Shown here one piece after another: positions 6,796-13,643 of a DNA stretch of 14,365 nt. The position numbers and the translations under genes are program-made. Below the pieces are notes generated by a model that was not told where the DNA came from, did not search any database, and worked only from the letters and a program-made list of their open reading frames with translations. Origin of the DNA: an uncultured Pseudomonadales bacterium (GTDB lineage: Bacteria > Pseudomonadota > Gammaproteobacteria > Pseudomonadales > IMCC2047); contig CAMYKE010000009.1 of the NCBI GenBank assembly GCA_947258895.1, forward strand, positions 1 through 14,365. Direction: 5' to 3'. Position 1 is the first letter of the stretch. Every line of letters begins with the position of its first letter.

Positions 6796-8250
6796 CTACC
6801 AAAGAGCCGGCAAGCCCGGAAACATGCCAATGCCCGCCATGATGACGCAGAGGATAAGCAGCACCACGCCGGGGATAATCCAGCGCCCCGTGTGACCAAG
6901 ATCCTTGCCGCGCTCCTTGCAGCCGATCAGGCCCAGATTGTCCAGCAGCATCGTCAAGGACCAGCCGAACACCGGGTTCACCAAAGCAGAGGAGAAGATC
7001 ACAATGGCGGCGGACTGGGTGGTCTTACCCTCCCGGGTCATCTGCATGCCCGCTTCCAGAAGGGGCACATAGACACCCACCAGCAGCGCCACGCTCAGCA
7101 CTGGCTGCCACACGGCCAGGTCCATCGGGTAGCCCAGCAGAGCGGCAATAATACACAGCACACCGGTCAGCACCGCGCCGGCAGGAATGGGGCGCCGGGC
7201 GATCGCCGCCGGCACGATGTAGGTGCCCCAGGAGGAACTGATGTTGCCGCCGCCCAGCAGGCTTCCGGTGACCTGGCGGGCCGAGGCGGTGATCATGGTG
7301 TCGTCCATGTCCATCACCACTTTTTCGGTGCGCGGCGGGTAGTTCAGCTGCTGGAACACGCGGTGGCCAACAAAATCCGGTGACCACATGGCGACCGCAA
7401 GCACAGCAAACGGGGCCACTGCAACGAAATGCCGAAACTCAGGCAAGCCCAGCTGCCAGCCGGTCCCCTCACCCCACCAGTAGAAAGGATTCAGGTTGGG
7501 AATTCCCGGCTCGGTGGAAAACTCAAACGGTGCACCCAGGGCAAACGACAGCAGCGCCGCCAGTGCGGCGCCCAGGGGTATCGACAACCAGCGCATCTGG
7601 ATGTGTTCCAGGTAGGCGTACATAATGATTGTGGCCATGATCACCACAAATGCCAGGTAGGCCATATCGAAGCTTTCCGCCCAGGCAAACAGGCTTTTGA
7701 TCTGGCCGGCGATTCCGATAAAACCCAGGTATAGCAGCAGTCCACCGGCAACCCCGTTACTGGTCAACCGGGCCAGCAAGCTGCCCCCTTTGACAATTCC
7801 CAGCAAGAAACCCAGCACGCCAATCATCAAACCCAACGCCATCGGGTGGCCCCCGGCGGCTACAATTAGCGGCACCAGCGGAATCAGCGGCCCATGAGTG
7901 CCGGCCAGGTTACTGACAGGGTTGAGGAAGCCGGACACCAGGATCACGAACAGGACTGCGGCAATCAGCATCTCATAGCGCACGTTTTCGATAACAAACG
8001 CTTCGGAGAGCCCGAGTTGGCCAGCAAAGGCGCCGACAATGGCCGCAACCATGACGATCTTGCCGATGGTCGCCGCCATCGCTGGCACCCAGTCTTCAAA
8101 TTCAAAGCGATAGTCTCGGAACGGCAGATTGGGCCGCCAGCGCCGGGGCGACATGCTCTGCAGTTCGTGATCCAGATACTCTGCTCGGCTGGTGAACTCT
8201 GCCCGCGGTTTGCGGCGCTGTTGGTAGTCGGACTGCAGCGGGCCGCTCAT
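6796..8250 (-). CDS. DUF3360 family multi-pass membrane protein (putative transporter)
   Basis: This protein of 484 residues has a basic, hydrophilic N-terminal segment (about 60 residues, with RRWRPNLPFRDYRFEFEDW) followed by roughly a dozen hydrophobic helices. The whole sequence reads like the DUF3360 family (PF11840) as I remember it from vibrios: LAGTHGPLIPLVP, AMWSPDFVGHRVFQ, GSLLGGGNISSSWGTYIVP, AAIARRPIPAGA and EAGMQMTREGKTTQSAA are characteristic. The family looks distantly related to SulP or nucleobase-type carriers, so uptake of a small anion or similar solute is a guess; no substrate is established here. I start at the ATG at 8250 because AAGGA lies five to six bases upstream; the ATG two codons earlier (8256) would directly abut that site. 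A hairpin follows the stop. The gene begins 86 bases from the right end of the IS66 remnant, which is oriented toward it. Confidence 0.82.
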   Translation of the reverse strand: MSGPLQSDYQQRRKPRAEFTSRAEYLDHELQSMSPRRWRPNLPFRDYRFEFEDWVPAMAATIGKIVMVAAIVGAFAGQLGLSEAFVIENVRYEMLIAAVLFVILVSGFLNPVSNLAGTHGPLIPLVPLIVAAGGHPMALGLMIGVLGFLLGIVKGGSLLARLTSNGVAGGLLLYLGFIGIAGQIKSLFAWAESFDMAYLAFVVIMATIIMYAYLEHIQMRWLSIPLGAALAALLSFALGAPFEFSTEPGIPNLNPFYWWGEGTGWQLGLPEFRHFVAVAPFAVLAVAMWSPDFVGHRVFQQLNYPPRTEKVVMDMDDTMITASARQVTGSLLGGGNISSSWGTYIVPAAIARRPIPAGAVLTGVLCIIAALLGYPMDLAVWQPVLSVALLVGVYVPLLEAGMQMTREGKTTQSAAIVIFSSALVNPVFGWSLTMLLDNLGLIGCKERGKDLGHTGRWIIPGVVLLILCVIMAGIGMFPGLPALW

Positions 8251-8335
8251 AAGCATCCTTGATAGTATTGAGTTAGCATGCGCGTATTCTACGGCTGCTC
8301 CACGTCAACAACCATTCGACCAAGGTAGAATAGGG

Positions 8336-8366
8336 GTAAGCGCAAAACAAACGACGGGCTTGCACG
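8336..8366. repeat. probable IS66 right terminal end
   Basis: The stretch begins GTAAGCGCAAAAC and lies between the tnpC stop and unrelated DNA. The first bases agree with the conserved GTAA of IS66 terminal inverted repeats. There is no partner end in the window, so the exact length of the repeat cannot be fixed. Confidence 0.45.
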
Positions 8367-9782
8367 CTACACTATAAGCTGATCCACCTCGATGTTGCCA
8401 GGCAACAAGGCCTCAATAGCGTCAACGGATTCTGCCTGTGGGAGTTGGGTGTAGACGTAACGCAGATAAGCATAGGGTTCGAGGCCGTTAGCCTTGGCGG
8501 TCTCAATCGGCGAATACAGGTTGGCACTGGCCTTCACGCCCGCGACCGATTCACTAAACAACCAATTTTTCCGACCCACCACGAAGGGCCGTATAGCATT
8601 TTCTGCCCGGTTGTTGTCGATCTCCAGGCGGCCATCGTCCAGGTACCGGACCAACTTGCCCCACTCCTTGTGCAGGTAGTTCAGGGCCTTGCCCGTCGCA
8701 CTGCCGGGCGGTACGCTCGGCAGGCTCTTATCCAACCAGTTGCGCAGCCGCTCGAGGATCGGCCTGGCGTGTTCCTGGCGATAGGCATAGCGGTTCTCAG
8801 TAGAGAACTCCCGGGCGCGCCGCTCCACACCATACAGCTTCTGGATGAAGGCCAGCCCTTGTTGGGCTTTACCGGTCGGTTTGTGCTTGCCCTTGCCCTG
8901 CGCTTTTACCGCATCGCTAATGCGCCGTCGCGCGTGTGCCATGCATCCGACATGGACCAGACCATTCGCTGCAACGACTGCGTTATAGCCCTCATAGCCA
9001 TCGACCTGCAGATAACCCGAGTAGCCTTCCAGTAAACGGGTAGGCACCTGTTGGCTACGGGAAGGATCATAGTCGAACAAAATAATCGGCTGATGCGGGG
9101 GACCACCACGCTGCAACCACAGGTAGGATTTGGATTGGGCCGCTTTGTCCGGTTCTTTCAGTACCTGTACCGTGGTCTCGTCCATCTGCACGATGTCATA
9201 ACCGAGCAACTGGTCGCGTAGCAGATTGATCAGCGGTTGTACCAGGGTGCCGGCCTTGATCATCCAGTTGGCCAGCGTTGCCCGGGGAATATCGACACCA
9301 ATGCGCTGTAAAATGGTCTCCTGGCGGTACAACGGCAGAGCATCCTGATATTTGGAGACGGTCACATGGGCCAGCAGTCCGGGTGAGGCCAGACTCTTGG
9401 GAATCGGTTGCGCCGGTAATGCGGCGGTGCGGATGCACTGGCCACAAGAGCAAGCATACTGCTTGCGAATATGCCAAATCACTCGGATTTGGGCCGGCAC
9501 AATATCCAGCTGTTCGGACACTACGTCACCGATTTCGGTGAGTTCATTGCCATCATGGGGGCAGCGCCGCTCGTCCTCAGGCATCTCGTGCACAACATCG
9601 ACGCGGGGCAAGGTCTCCGGCAAGGGTTTACGACCGCGCTTCTTGCGGGTGTGGGCCGGGACAGTAACATGCTCGGACTGATCTTCATCCACGAGCGCAT
9701 CCACATCCTGCTCGGCTTCACTGAAGAGGCGGATCTGGTCCGGAGAGATCTTCTCGCTGCTGGCCGCGTAGCGACGGACCAC
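8367..9782 (-). pseudogene. tnpC: IS66 family transposase TnpC, N-terminally truncated
   Basis: The 471-residue reading frame is the DDE transposase of an IS66 element. It contains the zinc-binding region (RCPHDG at 73-78, CSCGQC at 111-116), the catalytic core VQMDETT (Asp201), LQVDGYEGY (Asp261) and IDNNRAENAIRPF (Glu394), and the typical C-terminus. Family members are usually about 510-540 residues and begin with a leucine-rich coiled coil of about 60 residues before the YxxSSEK motif; here that motif is at residues 5-11, so the coiled coil is gone. The frame opens with a GTG at 9782 with no ribosome binding site and runs upstream only to a TAG at 9813-9815 through unrelated sequence. Catalytic residues survive, but without TnpA, TnpB and its own start the gene is unlikely to be functional. 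Confidence 0.88.
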
Positions 9783-9806
9783 CGCCAGGAAATGTGAGGA
9801 AGAAAA

Positions 9807-9836
9807 TTGACACTACCATCGCATGTCTCTTACATT
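9807..9836 (+). promoter_or_regulatory. promoter candidate for the PEP-CTERM-like locus
   Basis: A perfect TTGACA (9807-9812) is followed after 18 bases by TACATT (9831-9836, four of six to the -10 consensus). Transcription would start about 30 bases before the ATG at 9874. It sits exactly at the edge of the truncated IS66 element, on the strand opposite to tnpC. Confidence 0.4.
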
Positions 9837-9873
9837 ACTTCCCACAACCCTGGAAGTATTGGGAGGAATGAAA

Positions 9874-10068
9874 ATGAAGCGATGGCCAATATTTACCCTC
9901 AAGGCTTTTGCGGTATCTGCTATCGATGCACATACTCTGACGATTACTCAGTGCCGCAGCCGGCCTGAACGGGACAACGGGACCGACCCGTGCAGCGCGA
10001 TATTGCGCGATAGCGATACCTGGACTTTGGATCAGTTGATTGATGGGGGGTTAAATGGACACGTTTGA
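9874..10068 (+). CDS. small ORF, possible stump of a PEP-CTERM-type protein
   Basis: The 64-residue product begins MKRWPIFTLKAFAVSA and ends ...WTLDQLIDGGLNGHV. The start has GGAGG (9862-9866) seven bases upstream, better than most genes in the window; an in-frame ATG at 9868 is too close to that site. It overlaps the next gene by 14 bases in another frame. The N-terminus resembles an imperfect signal peptide, and the Cys-containing middle followed by TLDQLI-DGG recalls, from memory, the opening of secreted PEP-CTERM proteins (a TL..LI pattern before a VGD..F..F segment). The expected continuation is absent, so I read it as either a translated leader coupled to the next gene or the broken 5' end of a paralogue. 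Both are inferences. Confidence 0.4.
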   Translation: MKRWPIFTLKAFAVSAIDAHTLTITQCRSRPERDNGTDPCSAILRDSDTWTLDQLIDGGLNGHV

Positions 10069-10756
10069 TACACTGGGCGGTATGTCGCGTACATTCCTGG
10101 TTTCGCTGGTGTTCCTGTTTCTTGCTCTGGCCGGCGCCAGGTCCGCCGTTGCGGTATTGATCACACCCGGCACGGGAACGGCTCTAGCCGGCGCCGTACC
10201 GCCCGCTGGCGCGATTCTCGACACAATGAGTAATCCCTTTACGCTGCTGGACAATTCCAATCCCTCGCAGATCCTGGCAACGGGTGTTGTCGATTCATCG
10301 GTTGTGCATGAATCGGCCACTGGATTGCTTCGCTTCGAGTATCAACTGACCGTGGACACAGGTTCCCCGGGCAACGTCGATTTCCTGATCGGGTTCAACT
10401 TTTCCGACTTTACGACCGATGTCGATTTTTTGCCGGGCACTGGCGGCATCGCGCCAACGTCCGCTACCCGCTCGCCGCTGTCCGTAGCCGGTGCGGCCGT
10501 GTCGTTCTTTTTTCCCGGCAGTGGCGCCGGGGGCGGCCTGATGCCGGGTGAGACCTCGCGTCCGTTGTTTGTACGAACCAATGCGACCGAATTCGATTTA
10601 AACGGCTTGGTTCGCGTGCAGCAGAATCTGGACATCGAGAATCTGTTCGACGCTTTTGGCCCGTCAAAAGTCACTCAGATTCCGCAACCACCCCCGATCG
10701 CGCTAATGTGTGCGGGTTTGCTCGCCATGTGTTTTTCGCGATGGCGCAGCGCCTGA
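10055..10756 (+). CDS. secreted protein with PEP-CTERM-like C-terminal anchor
   Basis: This 233-residue protein has a strong signal peptide (SRTFLVSLVFLFLALAGARS, cleavage likely after AVA at residue 33), a Gly/Pro/Thr-rich beta-type exported region, and a short C-terminal tail with the tripartite plan of PEP-CTERM sorting signals: IPQPPP, a hydrophobic helix, and a basic end (SRWRSA). In exosortase systems this tail directs transport and anchoring at the cell surface in extracellular-polysaccharide-producing bacteria. The usual Pro-Glu-Pro is Pro-Gln-Pro here, and the helix holds two Cys. The start has a G-rich site four bases upstream; an in-frame ATG at 10082 begins directly at the signal peptide and is an alternative. 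No exosortase or polysaccharide genes are nearby. I do not recognise the central domain. It shares a possible promoter with the small ORF before it. Confidence 0.7.
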   Translation: MDTFDTLGGMSRTFLVSLVFLFLALAGARSAVAVLITPGTGTALAGAVPPAGAILDTMSNPFTLLDNSNPSQILATGVVDSSVVHESATGLLRFEYQLTVDTGSPGNVDFLIGFNFSDFTTDVDFLPGTGGIAPTSATRSPLSVAGAAVSFFFPGSGAGGGLMPGETSRPLFVRTNATEFDLNGLVRVQQNLDIENLFDAFGPSKVTQIPQPPPIALMCAGLLAMCFSRWRSA

Positions 10757-11067
10757 TCGACGTTATTCAGGCAGAGCCTACCGGTCACTCTTATCGAGGC
10801 TAACGCATTCCTGGAACCACGGCATGTTTATTATTCCGGGGCTGCTTCCGCGACTTCGTCAGCTGATCTCAATGCAACCGGAGATTGCCCTGGCAGCATC
10901 AGCCTCTACTTTTAGTCTCGAATAAAAATGGGAGATTTACCGAGCGACACGACAACGACCCTTTGCGGTATTTCCTACCAGTTCGCCGAGGTAAGCGTTG
11001 AATACCTTCGGTTTTTCCGCTAATTAGCGTGTTTTCGTCATCAGTTGAGTAGCGGACTGTTAGAAAT
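10757..11067. other. intergenic region, nothing identified
   Basis: No gene or RNA is supported here. There is no convincing terminator for the PEP-CTERM-like gene; the weak AGGTA...TACCT pairing near 10989-11007 followed by TCGGTTTTT is only suggestive. A short plus-frame stretch around 10830-10916 reads like a fragment of secreted protein (SADLNATGDCPGSISLYF) but stops and has no start. Confidence 0.4.
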
Positions 11068-11358
11068 TCAGTTTATTTTGGTGAAAGTGACGGTTTTCAT
11101 CCGCCGGGCACGAGAAAATTCCCGACGCTCTGCCGCGCAATTGTAACAGTCACCGTGCTCTATCGAAAAGTTCTGTTCTGCTCCACAGCGCTCACAGGTT
11201 TCAATGTCGATATTGAAAACCCGCTTCAGACGCTGCATCCATGTCATGCTACGATGGCGTTCCTCCAAGGTCTTTTCCTGCCAGCTTTTCGTGCCCCCTT
11301 CGTGCTTTTTCTCACACTGCTGGCAAGGAGCGTCGCGCCCGAATCGGATGTTGGTCAT
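11068..11358 (-). pseudogene. IS91-family transposase C-terminal fragment
   Basis: The 96-residue frame contains EKTLEERHRSMTW followed by MQRLKRVFNIDIETCERCG, a hallmark of the C-terminal region of IS91/IS801-type (Y2, rolling-circle) transposases, where MTWAQRLKRVFNIDIETC-x-x-CG is nearly invariant. The large upstream catalytic region with HUH and Tyr motifs is absent, as is the usual tail after CxxCG (an ASIEDP..I..IL.HL pattern). Instead the frame continues into a second CYNC pair and a basic tail. With CQQC near the N-terminus there are three CxxC pairs (12-15, 55-58, 71-74). No ribosome binding site precedes the ATG. It is most simply a mobile-element fossil; a small zinc-binding protein made from it is possible but unsupported. 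Confidence 0.7.
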
Positions 11359-11427
11359 TCCCCAGCGCCGCCGGCATCATTTTTCACTTTCGAATCTCCC
11401 CTTCAAGCTGTTGAATATGAGCCAGAA

Positions 11428-11445
11428 TTTTTTCTTGAGAAAAAA
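11428..11445. repeat. AT-rich perfect palindrome
   Basis: TTTTTTCT-TG-AGAAAAAA has 8-base arms around a 2-base centre and lies about 100 bases upstream of the secreted-protein gene that starts at 11547. It could be an operator or a curved-DNA site. A GC-rich partner, CGCGC-TAAA-GCGCG, follows at 11463-11476. Neither has a known match. Confidence 0.3.
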
Positions 11446-11546
11446 CTGATGCTTTCCTCAGGCGCGCTAAAGCGCGACCGACGAGACTGAGAGTCAACGG
11501 TAGCTCGGCCATTCGGTCTGGCACCGTAACTCCGGAGGGAGCACAA

Positions 11547-12053
11547 ATGAATCGTTTAGCGAGCGATCTTGGAATCCTCATCACGTTCTTGTTCGTTACC
11601 TGCGTAGCGCCCAGCACGGCGTACGCAACCGATCAGCCTGAGCTGAAACGGCGCTATCAACCGCATAAGATCGTCGGTCTTTGGGACGTCGAAGTGATCG
11701 TTGAGGACTGCGAAACCGGTGACCCGTTGGGCGACTCGTTCATTGCTCTGCACCAGTTCGACCTCGGCGGTACGGGCCAGGTTGTCCCGGCCACCAACCC
11801 CACCCTGCTGTCGGCGCACATGACGGTTTGGCGCCACCTCAGGCGGAACGATTACCAACAGACTATCAAGTTTTTCCGCTTTGACGAAACCGGAATTGCG
11901 ACAGGCTGGACCGTGATCCGCAACAAGCTCACCCTTAACAAGGCCGGCAATGAGTACTTCGGGTCCGGCGTAGCCGAGATTTACGACCTGGACGGTAACT
12001 TGCTATTCTCAGCCTGTCCGTCCCCGGTTGGCATACGCTTTACGGGAAAGTAG
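11547..12053 (+). CDS. small secreted protein of unknown function
   Basis: The 168-residue product has an N-terminal signal peptide (about residues 1-27, ending STAYA) and a hydrophilic mature domain containing GLWDVEVIVEDCETGDPLG, FIALHQFDLGGTGQVV, VWRH, a KFFRFDETG segment and a C-terminal FGSGVAEIYDLDGNLLFSACPSPVGIRF. This arrangement of repeated beta-strand-like pieces with two Cys (in VEDC and SACP) resembles uncharacterised exported proteins I have seen in Proteobacteria and Acidobacteria with GLWDV...DC at the start and an EIFD.NGN....GC end; I know no function for them. The two Cys could form a disulfide in the periplasm. The start is firm, with GGAGG (11534-11538) eight bases upstream, and a strong terminator follows ten bases after the stop, so it is a single-gene transcription unit. 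Confidence 0.75.
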   Translation: MNRLASDLGILITFLFVTCVAPSTAYATDQPELKRRYQPHKIVGLWDVEVIVEDCETGDPLGDSFIALHQFDLGGTGQVVPATNPTLLSAHMTVWRHLRRNDYQQTIKFFRFDETGIATGWTVIRNKLTLNKAGNEYFGSGVAEIYDLDGNLLFSACPSPVGIRFTGK

Positions 12054-12062
12054 CAATACAAT

Positions 12063-12099
12063 TGAGGGTCCGCCAGGGTCACAGGGGACCCTCATTTTT
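12063..12099 (+). terminator. rho-independent terminator
   Basis: TGAGGGTCC (12063-12071) pairs perfectly with GGACCCTCA (12086-12094), a 9-base stem with a 14-base loop, followed directly by TTTTT (12095-12099). It begins ten bases after the stop of the secreted-protein gene on the plus strand. Confidence 0.9.
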
Positions 12100-13294
12100 C
12101 AATCCGCGCACTGAGTCGGGGTTTCGTGGCCCAAGCATTTCTGGGACGCTGGCTTCGCGCCACGAGTTTTGCCTGTGGATAGCAATCCCCGGGGGTACTT
12201 GACCGGCAATCGGAATCCGGAACTGGGCGCTGGCAGGACCCGCCATGCACGCGCATACCCCGGGTCCCGGGCAACTGCCTCGCGAAAGTAGCTGACGCTT
12301 TGTTGCAGATCCCGAGGAGTGAGGCGGTACATGTGGTACCGGACTCTCAGGTAGTGGTCGTTGGCGTCGGGTTTTAAGGTACCTCGGCGGCTCTGGTTCT
12401 GTTGGTTCTGTTGGCCCTGATCGTTGAAATGGAGCAGCAGCGCTGAAATACGTTGGCAAATTGATCCCGCACCTTAAAAATACTGGCAAGCTGCCCTGTA
12501 AAGCGATCAGCCCGGATCGCTGACTCCTCTGCCACGCGCAGCAACCGAACACTAACCTGAATGGTATCACCGGATCGCTGAATGCTGTCTTACAGGACCG
12601 TATCTGCACCCAATTTACGGCCCGCCTGCTGCGACTTTCGGTCCAGGCCGTTGTATTGCCTGCTTGAGGATATCGGTCGCACAACGAGCTCTGGATCTCC
12701 ACTCAATCCTGTAGTCAGGGGATCCGCCAATGCAAGTTCAAGCGCAGGATTGCGCTGTTTCCAGATCAGGGAAAGAAAGGGCAAAACAGCCGTAACCCGG
12801 CTATTGAGTGTGACGCTGGAGTCCGGTTTGTGCTACCAGGAATACGCAAACCAGGCGATAGCGAGTATCAGAAACAGTGCTACGAGCCAAGAGGGGTAAG
12901 CACTTGATCGAGGAAAACCAGGGTTTTCAAGGGGTTCAGTTGGCGTGCCAAAAAGTGCTGAATTGCCCTTCAGAAAGTACCCTCGTTTGGGCACGGTGTT
13001 GATCAGATCTCTGTAACTCGGGTTGCCACCGGCGCTGACAAGCTGCTGCCGTAGCTTGTAGACACACTGTGTCAGCGCCTCGTCATAGATCTCGCCGCCG
13101 GGCCAGATTTCAGCCAGCAATTCGGCGCGGGAAACAAGTTTATCAGGGCGACGGGCGAGCGCTAAAAGTACTGCCATAACGCGGGGTTCAAGGTGCAAAA
13201 CACCGCAAGGCCCACTAATGATGCCGATTGCGGGATCGACGCGCACATCCTTAAGCTGGAATGGTACGGCTTCACTGCCTTGCGTATGCTGCAT
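12099..13294 (-). pseudogene. decayed CadC-like wHTH/TPR transcriptional regulator
   Basis: Read together, the minus-strand frames rebuild a membrane-anchored regulator: an OmpR/PhoB-type winged helix (first 110 residues), one membrane helix, a periplasmic region, and a TPR-like segment. The original frame is cut by TAG at 12833-12835, yet continues in the same frame with VTAVLPFLSL, TTGLSGDPELVVRPISSSRQ and AGRKLGADTVL, then by TAA at 12590-12592, and again continues with DSIQRSGDTIQVSVRLLRV and RADRFTGQLASIF. Around 12430-12450 the frame shifts, and the next frame carries NDHYLRVRYHMYRLTPRDLQ and SVSYFREAVARDPGYARAW to about 12243. Beyond that the homology becomes unclear and further shifts are likely. 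This matches the usual order of wHTH regulators with C-terminal TPR repeats. Two stops and a shift make a full product very unlikely. Confidence 0.78.
12833..13294 (-). CDS. wHTH DNA-binding protein with one C-terminal membrane helix (intact 5' part of the broken regulator)
   Basis: The first 153 codons of the decayed regulator remain open and could still be translated. Residues 11-110 form a trans_reg_C winged helix, with EPRVMAVLLALARRPDKLVSR and AELLAEIWPGGEIYDEALTQ leading to the recognition helix CVYKLRQQL and the wing TVPKRGYFL. A linker follows, and residues about 135-152 form a membrane helix (WLVALFLILAIAWFAYSW). The TAG comes immediately after it. GGGAGGA lies about 11 bases upstream of the ATG at 13294, a long spacing. 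In CadC-like proteins the missing periplasmic part senses the signal, so a product of this length would lack its sensor. It may be silent, constitutive, or dominant-negative toward paralogues; the sequence cannot decide. Confidence 0.5.
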   Translation of the reverse strand: MQHTQGSEAVPFQLKDVRVDPAIGIISGPCGVLHLEPRVMAVLLALARRPDKLVSRAELLAEIWPGGEIYDEALTQCVYKLRQQLVSAGGNPSYRDLINTVPKRGYFLKGNSALFGTPTEPLENPGFPRSSAYPSWLVALFLILAIAWFAYSW

Positions 13295-13643
13295 AGTACG
13301 TATGTTCCTCCCTGATAAGGCAGTTTGGCAATAGAAATATCGCTACCTTGAAAATATTTGTAGGTGTAGCGTGCGAATTCTTATCTAGCCCGCATCCGTC
13401 ACCGATTGGCGTGTAAGATGGCGAGTCGGTCGGTGCGCAGATTGCACGAAAGGCGCGCAATGCATAGCCGTAGCTATGCGTACGGGGGTTTCGTGAGGAG
13501 ATGCGTACCGAGCGGCCGCCAGTACACGCCAAAGCGAGTCTGGTACACGTCGACACACCGATGCTGGCAACGATGGGAGAACGCCAGGGGGAGTTTGGGG
13601 AAAGGTTTTAATCAATCGAAATGCTGTTATTTGAACGATCCGG
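13295..13643. other. intergenic region with a nested palindrome
   Basis: This gap separates the DUF4345 gene from the broken regulator. No coding frame here is supported by a start and content. Its one notable structure is the nested inverted repeat at 13445-13495. No clear terminator for the DUF4345 gene is seen. Confidence 0.5.
13445..13495. repeat. nested inverted repeat
   Basis: CACGAAA (13445-13451) pairs with TTTCGTG (13489-13495), and inside it GCATAGC (13462-13468) pairs with GCTATGC (13473-13479) around the loop CGTA. The result is a hairpin on an interrupted stem of about 50 bases. It could be a REP-like dispersed palindrome or a structured RNA leader; it is not followed by a T-run, so it is not an ordinary terminator. 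Confidence 0.45.

Larger units (their letters stand above)
8336..9806 (-). mobile_element. IS66-family element, 5'-truncated remnant
   Basis: The element keeps its tnpC end and what looks like its right terminal sequence: GTAAGCG begins at 8336, matching the GTAA-type ends of IS66 elements, 31 bases beyond the tnpC stop. The other end is missing: no tnpA, tnpB or TnpC N-terminal coding follows, and sequence after about 9783-9806 is unrelated and leads into a promoter for the plus-strand secreted protein genes. The left boundary is therefore a break, placed approximately. Without the left end a target duplication cannot be tested. Confidence 0.7.

Noticed and set aside
6754..7383. Plus-strand 209-codon ORF opposite the DUF3360 gene
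   Set aside because: Its composition is His/Gln/Arg-rich, typical of the antisense of a GC-rich membrane-protein gene; the minus strand has clear family motifs.
8445..9035. Plus-strand 196-codon ORF opposite tnpC
   Set aside because: It is antisense to the IS66 transposase core with its DDE residues and has no own motif or ribosome binding site.
10834..10925. Short plus-strand frames after the PEP-CTERM-like gene
   Set aside because: Protein-like text (NATGDCPGSISLYF) is too short, ends in a stop and has no start; not enough to call a remnant.
10991..10997. Second GTAAGCG as a possible IS66 left end
   Set aside because: It is in the same orientation as the right end at 8336 rather than inverted, and the neighbouring bases do not match.
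11384..11617. Minus-strand ORF ending KILAHIQQLEGEIRK
   Set aside because: The KILAHIQQ text recalls the IS91 transposase tail, but it lies upstream of the MTWMQRLKRVF motif rather than downstream, there is no ribosome binding site, and it overlaps the start of the well-supported secreted protein.
12079..12702. Long minus-strand ORF (207 codons) over the broken regulator
   Set aside because: Its text is Pro/Arg/Ser-rich and unlike any protein; the other two frames of the same strand carry recognisable regulator and TPR-like sequence, so this is a shadow frame.
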